The notes below the pieces were generated by a model, which saw only the letters and a program-made list of their open reading frames with translations, searched no databases and was not told where the DNA came from. A stretch of DNA of 64,000 nt from Undaria pinnatifida (lineage: Eukaryota; Sar; Phaeophyceae; Laminariales; Alariaceae). Both the position numbers and the translations under genes were made by a program. The stretch is from positions 14,385,382 through 14,449,381 of the forward strand of contig JABAKD010000001.1 in the NCBI GenBank assembly GCA_012845835.1, in the 5' to 3' direction. Shown in pieces: positions 1 to 27,549 of the stretch (the first letter of the stretch is position 1; each line of letters begins with the position of its first letter).

Positions 1-40
1 TCGGCACTACGTAATCAGCACTATAGAGGAACCACTGCAC
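1..40. mobile_element. End fragment of Tc1/mariner-like MITE
   Basis: CAGCACTATAGAGGAACCAC matches the right terminal motif of the MITEs at 2103-2275 and 4062-4224. The rest of the element lies outside the window. Confidence 0.4.
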
Positions 41-1343
41 AGCATCATTATACTTGGTTGGTATCCTCATCCGACGCCCGTATGATCCCCGCTCTGACCG
101 GAGCCCTCCAAACTCACCCTGGCGTTTGTTGTTACTGTTCGCGGGTTAACTCATCGACATAATCTAGGACGGCGTCACAGGACAGACGCCAGTAACTCTG
201 GAGTTGAAGAACACCCATCGGAAAAAAAATGGGAACAACACAGAGAGGGTCACCCCATAGCGCCGGTTGAATAGTGCATATCACCGGAATAATGCCGGTG
301 GAATCGCTTGGCACAACTGGAACCCGCTATATTAGTACCAGTATCGGTACCGTATACAGTGCCGGTGTCCGATATAATGCCGGATTCGTTGCCTTGCGCA
401 CACAGGCACCACCGGGGGGCCCACCCACCTCTGTAATGCACAAAACTCAAGCAAATCGTGCGCCTCGGACAAAAAAACTAAACTATTGTTAGCCGGCGGC
501 AAAGCTTGGGGTGTAAGAGGGGATCGGCTGGTTGGCCAAATAAATCAGCGTACTCGTTGTCACAGCTACCAAATTATTGGAATGCGGGAACACAAAAAAC
601 GTCAGCACCTTACAACATACCGTGCGCACAATATGGCATTCAGTAGGGCAGACAAGGCGGAAACATTGAATATATACCTGGTACCACGTACAATACTATG
701 ACAATTCGTACGGCAAATAGCTCGGAATCCCGCAAAATATACAAGGTACCAGGCGCAGTATGATATTTAATACAGCGGGAGCATTTCCTTCCTTTCCCTC
801 GCCCGCGTCCCGGGGTATCGTATTATATGCCGCGCGGGGATTTCCCCACGACCTCTTTTTTTTCCCCACGATATAAAACTCAAGGAGACAAGGAGAAGAC
901 AAGAACGCTGCGTTTGTACCAGGCGAACGAACGAACAAACGATCGCCCATTCAATCTGGAGATGACGGTCAATCACTACCACTTTAAATTACTCTTTAAA
1001 AATACTGCTGCTTGTCACAATACTTCTACCACTACGACTACTACTACATACTCCCCTTTGTATCAACCCCTGTGAGACTACCGGTACCAGGTATGAAAGT
1101 GTGGGGGGGGGGAACATAGCAAAACAGTGATGTCTGCAACATCAGTGGACCCGCAGCACGCCTTGGGACTTCAATGGGGAAAAAAAAAGTCGGAAAACAG
1201 TGATGAGTATACAGCATCTATGACATGCATTGAGCCCGGGATGATGATGTAGGGGGTGTACGTGCGCCACACTAAAAGGAGGCCTCCAGCAAACGCGCAG
1301 CATGATACTTATCGCACTGCTGCGCCCTAATCACCAGACGGTG
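41..1343. other. Intergenic, repeat fragments only
   Basis: No gene seen. The stretch at 150-240 matches the SINE-like sequence with CACAGGACAG and AGTAACTCTGGAGT. The stretch at 240-400 has degenerate GCCGGTG/CACTAT motifs of the Tc1/mariner-like MITE family. Small open frames here lack support. Confidence 0.5.
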
Positions 1344-1351
1344 GATAATAC

Positions 1352-1588
1352 CAGGGCTTTTCACGGTTTTGGTCACTGTTCGCGGATCGGGTCGGGTCCG
1401 GTCGGGTCGAGTCGGGTCAGGCATACCCGACCGGCGTGATTTCGAACACCTCCTGACCCGACCCGACCCGACCCGACCCGACCCGACCCGACCCGACCCG
1501 ACCCGACCCGACTCGACCCGACCCGCGAGATTTTGAGAGCTTAATGATCCAACCCGCGGGATCGGGTCATGGTCCGTGCAAAATCCTG
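1352..1588. mobile_element. hAT-type MITE with GGGTC satellite core
   Basis: The ends are CAGGGCTTTTCACGG and its degraded inverse CAGGATTTTGCACGG. The flanks GATAATAC at 1344-1351 and 1589-1596 are an exact 8-bp target duplication. The interior is GGGTC pentanucleotide, first in one orientation and then as CCCGA in the other, making a large imperfect hairpin. Confidence 0.85.
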
Positions 1589-1696
1589 GATAATACCAAA
1601 CCTTACACAGCTTGGCCGCTGGCCCCCAAAAGGTGGACAATACCACCGTACTACGAGTACAACCAGCCCTTTTAAGAACTTCAGAGGGGCATAAAG

Positions 1697-1888
1697 CAGG
1701 GCTCTTCACGGGTCATGACGCGACGCGCGGGTCAGGTCAAGAGGCCTCTAAAGTCTCGCGAGTCTGACCTAAGTCGAGTCAGGAGGTATTCGAAACAGCA
1801 CGGGTCTTGCCGGGTCGGGTCGGGTCATCCTTACCCGCCCTCGACCCGCGGGAAGTGATCCGACCCGTGAAAAAAGCCTCGAAACATC
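1697..1888. mobile_element. Degraded copy of the GGGTC hAT MITE family
   Basis: It starts CAGGGCTCTTCACGGGTCAT and ends with the inverse ACCCGTGAAAAAAGCCT. The interior has GGGTC and CCCGA runs. I could not identify a clean target duplication. Confidence 0.6.
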
Positions 1889-2102
1889 GACGAAAACAAC
1901 TGACGACCACCACATCGTAGGTCACACAAAGCAACCAGCGCGTCTCGATACGACTACGAGGGGACGGCACACGGAATATTCCAACTGAGCTAGACGACAC
2001 CTGCGCTGCACGACACTACTTGTACTGCCGCACGCTCACACTACACAGGGGGCTGGTAAGATTATTACTTGTCACTTTTTTTTTCCATTAAAGGTTCTAG
2101 AG

Positions 2103-2275
2103 TAGTGGTCCCTCGCTAGTGCCGGTGTGTGTCAGTCGGAAATAATGGCACTGTTGCTGCAACCGGCACTACTCCCGCACACCGCTGCGGGTGGTTCCCA
2201 CCCGTGCCAACCGATTTCACAGGCAATACAGCGGGCAACCGGCAGTGCTCAACCGGCGCTAAAGAGGGACCGCTA
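2103..2275. mobile_element. Tc1/mariner-like MITE, 173 bp
   Basis: Inverted ends TAGTGGTCCCTCGCTAGTGC and TAGCGGTCCCTCTTTAGCGC, both starting at a TA as expected for TA target duplication. The interior repeats CAACCGGCACTACT-like units. Confidence 0.7.
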
Positions 2276-4061
2276 ATGTACTACTCGACAATTTTCTACT
2301 GTAACAACGTCCACAACAGAAGCCGCCTCGATCCGCGGCTAAAACTGTTTCAAGTCTTCCATGGAGCCAACGGCGTCAACGGATCCAACGGTTTGGAAGA
2401 GGTTGCAACGGTTTTAACCGTCTACATCGATGGTTCAGAACGGTTCCAACGATTCCAACTGCTCAAAACGGCTCAAACGAATTTGTCGTTTACAGCGGTT
2501 GCAATGGTTCACAACTAATCTAACGCATCCAACAGTAATGGTTTAAACCGTTCACAACGGGTCGGAATAATCCAACGTTCCGCAACCACTTCAACTAATC
2601 CAATTGAAAATAACGGGCCCATTGACTCAAACCGGGTCCCAACAGACCCAACGGCTTACACCGAGTCGAACCATTCACGGGCGGTTCCAACGGTTCACAA
2701 CGGTCCTAATGGTTTAAACGAATCCAAGGAAAAAAACCCACAGAATCGTTCACAATGATTCCAACAGACCCAACGACTTGAACGGGTCTGATCTTTCACA
2801 ACGGACGGATTTGACAGATCCAACCGTTCACAACGGTTCCAACGACTCGAAACCGGCCCAAAGCATCCAACGGTTTCGATGGATCCAACGATGATGGTTC
2901 ACACCTTTTCCAACGAACCTAACGTTCGCAACGGTTTCAATGGCGATTACAACGAATCCAATGGTTTCAACGGATCTAATCGTTCACAACGGTGCCAGCG
3001 AATCCAACAATTTCAACGGATCTAACCTTTCACAACGGTTACAACGGATTCGACAGGTCCAACACAACAACGACAACGGATCCAACAGATCCAACCGCTC
3101 ACAACGGTTCCAACGACTCGAAACCGGTTCAACAAACCCAATGGCCCACAATGGGTCCGACGGATCCAATATCCAACCAATCACAACGGCTCCAACGAAT
3201 CTAACGTTCACACCGGCTCCGTTGGTTTTAACGAAGCCACATACTTAGAACGGATTAACGGTTCAAAACGGTCCCAACGGATGTGAACGTTCACAACTGC
3301 TCCAACGACTCGCAATGAGCACAACGAATCCAAGGGCTCCGACGGATCAAACGGTTGACAACGATTCCAACAGATGCCACACTTCACGCCCTTTCCAACG
3401 AAAATTCCCAGCGGTGTCAGCTGTGATTTCAACGGTTAGCAATGGCCCCAACGGTTCCAATGGTTTCCAACTGTTGACAACGGATCCAGCGACTCAACGC
3501 GGCCAAATCAAATCCAACGTTTCACAACAAACCCGATGTTTCCATCGATTCCAACGAATCCAATGTTCACAACTGTTCCAAGCCAACAAATCCAGCGGAT
3601 TTAACGAATGGTTCCAACCGTGACCGTTCCAACGGTCCAAACAGATCCGACGGAAAACAATTGATCCAACGAATCAACACGGTCCCAAGAGATTCAATAG
3701 TTCAAATTGGTTCCAACTGTTCTAACAAATTCGATTTTTCTCACCGTTTTTAACGAATTTGACCTTCACCCCGGTTCCAATCCAACTATTTCAACGGATA
3801 TAGTCGCTCACGAAGGTACCAATAGATCCAACCGTTCCAACGGTTCACAATAGATCCAACAATTCTACACAGTTCCAACGAATCCAACCATTCACAACGA
3901 ATCCAACAATTCACAACGAATCCAACGGCTTCAAGGGGTACAACGCCTTCAACGCATCTAACCGTTTGCAACGGTTCCAACGACTTAATTCTTTAGAATT
4001 ACACCTGCAGCAGCTTGGGAACAACTTTTGAAACTTGGAATTTGCGTAGGAATATTTCAGC

Positions 4062-4224
4062 AGAACAGCGGTGGCCCCGCCACAGTAGTGACAGCCGGAA
4101 AGACCAGCACAATGGCGGCAACCGGCACTACTCCGCATACTGACACAATAGATTGTTCCCATCTGTGCCAGGCACTATATCGGGCAACCGGCACTACTCA
4201 ACAGGCACTATAGAGGGATCACTA
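4062..4224. mobile_element. Tc1/mariner-like MITE, second copy
   Basis: The right end inverts to TAGTGATCCCTCTATAGTGC and ends at TA. The interior GGCAACCGGCACTACTC and GCGGGCAACCGGCA-like pieces match the copy at 2103-2275. The left end is decayed. It interrupts the CAACGG array. Confidence 0.6.
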
Positions 4225-4866
4225 CCGTAGTAAATTGGGCAACACGGTCCCAACCACGCCGACGGTCCACAACGGTCGCAACCATGCACAAACGGGTTCC
4301 AAGGGTTCACCATGATTTCATCAACGACTTCAACGGATGATGTCATTGACTACGGCTCTAATCCTTCAATGGTTCTAATAGGGGCAACCGTTTACAACAG
4401 CTCCAACGAGTGCAACGGTGCTCGAATTTGTCAACACGGCTTTATTTTTTTCAACGTTTCAAGCGTTTTTTTTTTTTTTTTCCCATGCGTACAAAATTAA
4501 AACCAACGGTTTGAAAAGGTTCAAACGGTTTAATCAAAAGCACCCAACGGTCCCAACAGCGTGAAAGTGTTCCAATAAAATCGAGTGATTCGAATATCTT
4601 CAACACAGTTCCAACGTACCCCACGCTTATGATGACAAGACTGCAAAAACGTCCAGCGCGTTTCCAACGTTTACGGTGTTCTTTCAACAACGTAAAATAT
4701 GCAAAATTCACATCAACTATATCAAACCTTCCACCACTTCCAGCGGCTCGATAAATCCAACGGCTCCAATACCCAACAGCTCAAATATTGCCAACAGCTC
4801 CAATATTTCGAACGGTTTAACGTACAGCATCCATTTTTATTATCCCAGTGACGCCAATATTTCCAA

Positions 4867-4892
4867 CGTACGTATATATATATATATATATA
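4867..4892. repeat. TA dinucleotide run
   Basis: A short alternating TA microsatellite inside the CAACGG array. Confidence 0.7.
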
Positions 4893-5784
4893 TTAATCTT
4901 CACTCTACGGCTCCTACCACGTCAACATGTCCAAAGCCAACCAACGTTTCCGGCGTCCCCAAACAGAGACCAATGGCTACACCGCTTGCGACAAAAGAGC
5001 GGGTAAAAAACACATGGCTCCAACAATTGCCAACGGTTCCACCGGCTCTAACTGCTCTAACGCCATCAATATTCGCCACGGCTCCATTGGTTGCTGAGGG
5101 TTTAGCTGAGCGTGATAGAACTTGACAGCAGCAGCCGGAGTGCGCTTTGTATGTTGCGCGATACAATCAATCTCAACCAATAGACAGTATGATATCCCTG
5201 GTACCTGGTACAATACTGCCCCATCACTAACTGGTGTCACTCGACGTACTCCGGAATACCTTGAAGTTAGGATGCCACTTTTCGACTATGATACCTACAA
5301 ATCGATACATACAGAACACGCGCAGCCGACGTTGGGCGCAGCTTGCAAGCTGAGCATCAATCGTTCAACCGGTCGAACGCACAGCTGTATTTGAATAGTT
5401 ATAGAAAAAAAACGACATATGATCCATCGGCTCTGATTTATGTATTACTTCCAAAGCTAAAAGGCTCCGCCGAATCTCACGGCTCAAATGTTTTCAACGT
5501 GCCAACGTTCCCAATAGCTGATAAAAACACATCCAACGGCACCGAAAAATACCCAACGGCGGCTGCAAAATATCCCTAACGGATTCAAACAATCTTCAAC
5601 GGCTGTCAGCAACAGCCAACAACTGCAAAAACAATGTCCGAATACTGCAACAAAACATCCATCGGATCCGAAACATACCCAACAGCTACAAAAAAGGTAC
5701 CCAATGGCTCCCACTTCACTCTGGATACCAGCTTCAAACGGGTCCCTAGCTCTGTCACTCCTGATCCTCCCCAGTCCACACCCA

Positions 5785-6202
5785 CCTCTCTGAGCCCTCC
5801 TTTCCACTCCCCCCGCCCCCATCCTCCCCACCACCCGCGCTGCCAGCGTCCACCCTGCCGCTGCGAGCGTTACGCATCCCCGGCGTCCTAGACCCGCGCG
5901 GGTCTCCACCCGCGCTACCCCCCAACCCCGAACCCACCCCAATCCCATGCAAGGAAATCGACATGTCCGATACAATTCGGGACACGGAAATCCCTCCTAC
6001 GCCATCACCACCACCGCCGCCACCACTGTCGCCCAGTAAACTACTTCCGCCCATAACTCTGCTGGGTGTTTTCTTGTTGTGGGTGCTGTCACCAAACCAG
6101 CCCCCACTCGGCTGGGCACCTCTCGCGCTCATGATCGTGGGCGGCGGGGGGGAAGCGTAGCCGCGCCTCCCCCCCCCACTGCGGGAGAAGTTGGGAACGG
6201 CG
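5785..6202 (-). CDS. Candidate coding exon, unknown protein
   Basis: On the minus strand CTTCTCCCGCAG precedes an open frame of about 139 codons that ends at GAGAG|GTGGGT, a good donor. The product is Gly/Ser-rich with ordered-looking pieces such as GGWFGDSTHNKKTPSRVMGG and ISVSRIVSDMSISLHGIG. The CAACGG array lies just beyond the donor and could be its intron, as with the intron repeats of the PX gene. No partner exon was found, so the gene is incomplete. Confidence 0.35.
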
Positions 6203-6499
6203 TTCGGACGTTTCGCCAAGTGCTCTCCCCTTGGGGTTGTCGGGTCGTAGGCCCCACTTCTCGAGGATGCCTGGGAGTGGAGAGGGAGGAGAGGAGGAAG
6301 AGGGCGTGGGCGGCAGGGGGGAAAGGGGAAACAAGAGAAGGAGGAGGGCGCCGGGGGGAAGGGGGCGGAAGGGGGGCAGAATAAGGCATAATGGCAGCTT
6401 TAGGTTAGCCCAAGGGAACTCTGGGAGGGGGACCGGAAGGGGGGGGTTGGGGAAGGAAGAGAAGAGAGGAGGGGAGTTAGAGGGGGGGGCGGGGGGCGG

Positions 6500-7160
6500 G
6501 GGGGGGAAACGTTCTCATTTGTTGCTTGCCTTAGTCATTTGACCATTGACCACGCATCCCTTTCGAGGCGGAGCACCGTTCCTACTCGTAACAGAGATAC
6601 AACCAACCTTTAGGCGCTCATTACGCTTCTTTCATATATTACATAGAAACTGTTCGCTTATCCTTTCCCCGTCCTGTTTCGCCGTATGCGGCCACCACCT
6701 ATCTCCTAGGAAAGCGATCATTTTCTCGCTACTCCCTGGTCTCCCAAACTCTTCCATGTCACATACGTCAAATTTATGCATCTCCTCTAACGCTTCCCGT
6801 TGCTTCTTGCATTTCACATTCTCCTACTATGTGAGTCCTACTCTCTATTGTTGTGCCACTCTAGTCTCCCTAGTCTCCCAAACTCTTCCATGTCACATAC
6901 GTCTAATTTCTGCATCTCCTCTAACGCATCCCGTTGCTCCTTGCATTTCACATTCTCCTACTATATGAGCCCAACTCTCTGTTGTTGTGCCACACGGGCA
7001 CATTTTTGTAGCCACGTCATCCTCCTCCCGACTACTGGTGAATCTCTTTCTTCTTTCTGGTAGGTCCAGGTCCCCTACACGAAATCGCAGTTTCAGCTTT
7101 TTCACGTAGTCCACTGGGCCGTGCAGATACGTTGAAATTCCAATATCTTCCCTCAACCCC
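6500..7160 (-). mobile_element. LINE remnant, 3' end with CCHC-like knuckle
   Basis: Minus-strand frames read KKLKLRFRVGDLDLPERRKR, MCPCGTTTESWAHIVGECEM, then KFDVCDMEEFGR, MIAFLGDRWWP and a tail near 6540-6600. This is the region after the reverse transcriptase of non-LTR retrotransposons, with a Cys/His knuckle. Frameshifts break it, and no reverse transcriptase core is present. Confidence 0.7.
6741..7005. repeat. Internal 134-bp tandem duplication in the LINE remnant
   Basis: The segment starting CTCCCAAACTCTTCCATGTC recurs 134 bp later with scattered differences, duplicating the stretch just after the zinc knuckle. Confidence 0.8.
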
Positions 7161-8719
7161 CCCGCATATATTTGAAGTGCTTCTTCTCTTCCATCTTATT
7201 TCTTAGGCCTAGCTTTTACTTTTTTCTATGCTCTCTTTTACCTCTGTCTTGCACCCGCCAGAGGGGGGGGGGGGGCAAGGTAAGGCATTAGGATAGCACG
7301 GGGGCTGCCAACGGAATGTTCGGGAGGGGGGCGGTGGGAGGGGAGGGGAGAAGCGCGGGCAGGCGGGGGGTTGAGAGTCGAGAGAAAACACTTGGGAACC
7401 TGTGCGGTCGCCAAACGCATTTTTGGGGAAGGTGATCGGGGGAGAGAATTTGATAAAGGGCAGGGGGGGGGTCAGGGTGGGAGAAAGCGGCGGCGGCGGC
7501 GAAGGAGCGGGGCGGGTGTGTTGGGGGGGGATGAGGAAGGGGGGATGGAAAGCCAACCGGTCGACATGTATGCACAAATAGAAACCGTCTTCCTCGATAG
7601 GTTTCAATGACCCTGTTAGAACGACACACACGATTTGAAGGACATGGCGCACGCGGCGGTAGCGGGGTGCACCTTAATTATCCTGAGGTTGAAATCTCTT
7701 GGGGGGCTCTACACCTGATCCACACACTGGCTTTGATGAAATTGGCAGTGCGTGTGTTCTTCATATTGCACTGACGCTTCCACAGATCTATATCCAGCAT
7801 AACCAGCGTCCGTGCTGATGCCTCCTCGAGAGACGAGCTCTGTGGTCACAAACTACGAGACCGAGATACATATTGCAGACACAACAAGATGGTTTTTATA
7901 AAATGGTTCGATTTGGCCATGCACTGAACCGCAATGAACACGCGGGCAAAAAGAAAAGGATGCAAGCCAGCACACCAAACTACTTGCAACAACAAAAAAG
8001 TGTGTGTGGGGGGGGGGAGGAAGCGGGGGAAAAAAAGGAAATCATAGTGCAGCGAGATGAAAAATCCCATGGCCTAGAGCATAAAACGAATTATAGCACA
8101 TTACAAAGCAAAAAAATGACTACGTTAATGACCACATTCCGACGATACTGGGTTAAGAAGTCCCGCCATACAGACGCCGTTTTAACCAAAAAGTGCTACA
8201 GTATTATACCTCTATCGTATCACGCGTCATATACTACTTAGAATTAGTGCGGGACCATCCCTTGCAGTTGTAACGGGTAAGGGGTGTCGCCATAGGCGGG
8301 GAGGGGGGGAAAGAGGGGACTGGGCGGTGCTTAGCCACCCGGCCTAACCGGTCGCAGCCAGAGCAAACCTCCCCCTTCTCCCCAATTTCACCATGGTCTT
8401 AACAAAACGAAACGCCATGACTGCGCAACGCTGAGTTAATGTAGCTACCAATTTTAATGGGTGCGCACCTCACTCTGTTCCCCTTCCCCCCCTCTCTCCT
8501 TCCCTCTAGGCTCCTATCCATGACGCCAGCAATTATTTTGTCATACACGGGCGTTTCTAAGACCATACAAGTAGAGAAATTGGGCTTTTGTTCGAGCACA
8601 ACCAGCACAATTGGACAGAAAACATGGAACTCGCCGAGAACTCGCGATAGTAGGCTTTAATGCTCACCCAGCAAAAAACGTAAAAAGAAATACAGGAAAA
8701 TACCAGAACGGGTATACAC
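7160..8719. other. Intergenic downstream of the PX gene
   Basis: 7250-7560 is strongly G-rich on the plus strand with several G runs; the rest is mixed sequence. A piece at about 8130-8240 resembles the dispersed family seen at 34110-34370. No gene recognised. Confidence 0.5.
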
Positions 8720-25919
<17,200 letters not shown>

Positions 25920-27230
25920 GGCGTTGACTGGTAAGGTGGGGCTGCACTTTGCCTACGGCAAGTGAACGGTAACGGTAACTGTATCGGTCACGGAAGCAGG
26001 AACGGGAATGGGAACGGTAAGCGGTAATCGTAACGGCGACCCTAACGAACGCGGGTACAGCAGTATGTACGAAGTAGTACCGGTGCCAGTTACCTGTAAC
26101 GGCAAATAATTTTTGTCATTTTGGGCATGTGCCTTGATCGGGCGTCCTCATTGTGGTGCTTCACCGCACGTGTACCCAGAGGTACTGTACTGGAACTCGC
26201 GAGGCACTGGGAGTGCGGTACTGGAAGCAGATACTTGAAACGTGCTGTACTCTGCTGCTCGTACTGCTACTGCTGCGATGACCTTTGAAATCCACCAGTT
26301 CGTACATACGCAAAGAAGTTGCATCTACTGCTCATGCATGCACACACGAAGCAATTGAAGTGTGATCGAAACATTCTTCGCTAGTAGACTCATATTCTTC
26401 AACGGGAGTAGCTGCGTTCGGTGCTCTGTCGATGACCCGAGCGTTAGGAAGTAGTACATCCCTCCGGTTCAAGGTGTGCAGCTGGTGGAAGACACCTCTG
26501 AGGGGATCAACACCTGCCCACCACAGCAGCGCAGCAGCAGTAGCTCTAATAGTAATCCCACACTAAGCTCACCTCAAACCACACTTCGCAGTTGATCCTA
26601 CGCGACTGCGCGATCCCACCACCCGCCTCCCTGGTGTTTGAGCCGAACAAAGGGCCTGCAGCGTATGTTTTCAAGAGTATCTAGTCACCATACACATGGC
26701 ATCAACCGTACCTTCGGCTAATCTGCTCTCTCCCTCACCGATGGCAATATGCCAATTTTCACCTGCTCACAGCTCACAGGAAGCCAAAAGGCTAAAGCGC
26801 CTAAATAAAACAATGGAGTTCCATGTGAAATATGGGCGTTATTAAAATTCACTTTTCCCCAACGGAACGGTTTCATTTTTCATCAGGTCTGAAAAAACTG
26901 AAACTCGACAGCCAACCGCTCGAAGCTCATCTGTCGTACCATCAGCCATATACAAGTAGTCTAATACTCCGGAGTAGTTCGCAATCTTAGATCTTTACCC
27001 CCCCGGCTCCAAGAGTTGGCAGCTGCGGCGTACGGCAATACGACGACACCGGGCATACTCAGCACGGTCTGTGACCGTAGCGTTCCTTCTTCCCGGAGAG
27101 CTCGGGAGATGCAGGGAACAACGTCGGGAGACCGGAAACATGAGACGGAGAGAGCACAACAGCAGTCATCCGAAACCAAGACAGATACAGGTTACCGGCA
27201 TCATCATCAGCTGTGACCGGTATAGACTAT
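25920..27230. other. Upstream region of the PX gene
   Basis: The region 5' of the PX start codon. 25965-26045 holds degenerate GGTAACG units. I see no clear TATA box or other promoter element and no gene. Confidence 0.4.
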
Positions 27231-27231
27231 A

Positions 27232-27545
27232 TGTCCCGTTTTCGTAACTACGGTAGTATGCCTGGCATTGCGTTGCTAACTACCTTTGCTGCTATTGCGT
27301 TCGCGACGAATTGGTTTCTGTCTCGTAGTTTCTACCCACAGACCTTGTATCTCTCTCTAGGATGTGAAGAACCAGCACGGATACTGGGCGTTCTGGATGT
27401 CGATGTAGACTATAGAAAGAACGGTTCAAGACGAAGAATGCATATGATACACACAAAAATATATTTATGGTCTGTTGCTGTGTCTCCAATACTTGACCAA
27501 TACGAGGAGGTTGCGGCAACTGGCGGCGGGCACCAACGAGGCTAG
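27232..27545 (+). CDS. Small unassigned ORF
   Basis: An ATG-started frame of 104 codons lies in the intergenic region. It starts MSRFRNYGSMPGIALLTTFA and continues with a hydrophobic segment that could be a signal anchor, then charged sequence. The opposite strand is open over the same span and I see no splice or homology support, so it may be chance. Confidence 0.15.
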
Positions 27546-27549
27546 TTGA

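Larger units (their letters stand above)
2335..5590. repeat. Degenerate CAACGG/TTCCAACGG array, about 3.3 kb
   Basis: Almost the whole stretch is made of variants of TTCCAACGGTTCACAACGG, with a basic period of about 9-12 bases and no long perfect run. A MITE at 4062-4224 interrupts it. Translation gives Asn-Gly-Ser strings, but stops occur in all frames, so it is not coding. It becomes sparser after about 4700 and ends before the candidate exon at 5785-6202. Confidence 0.8.
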
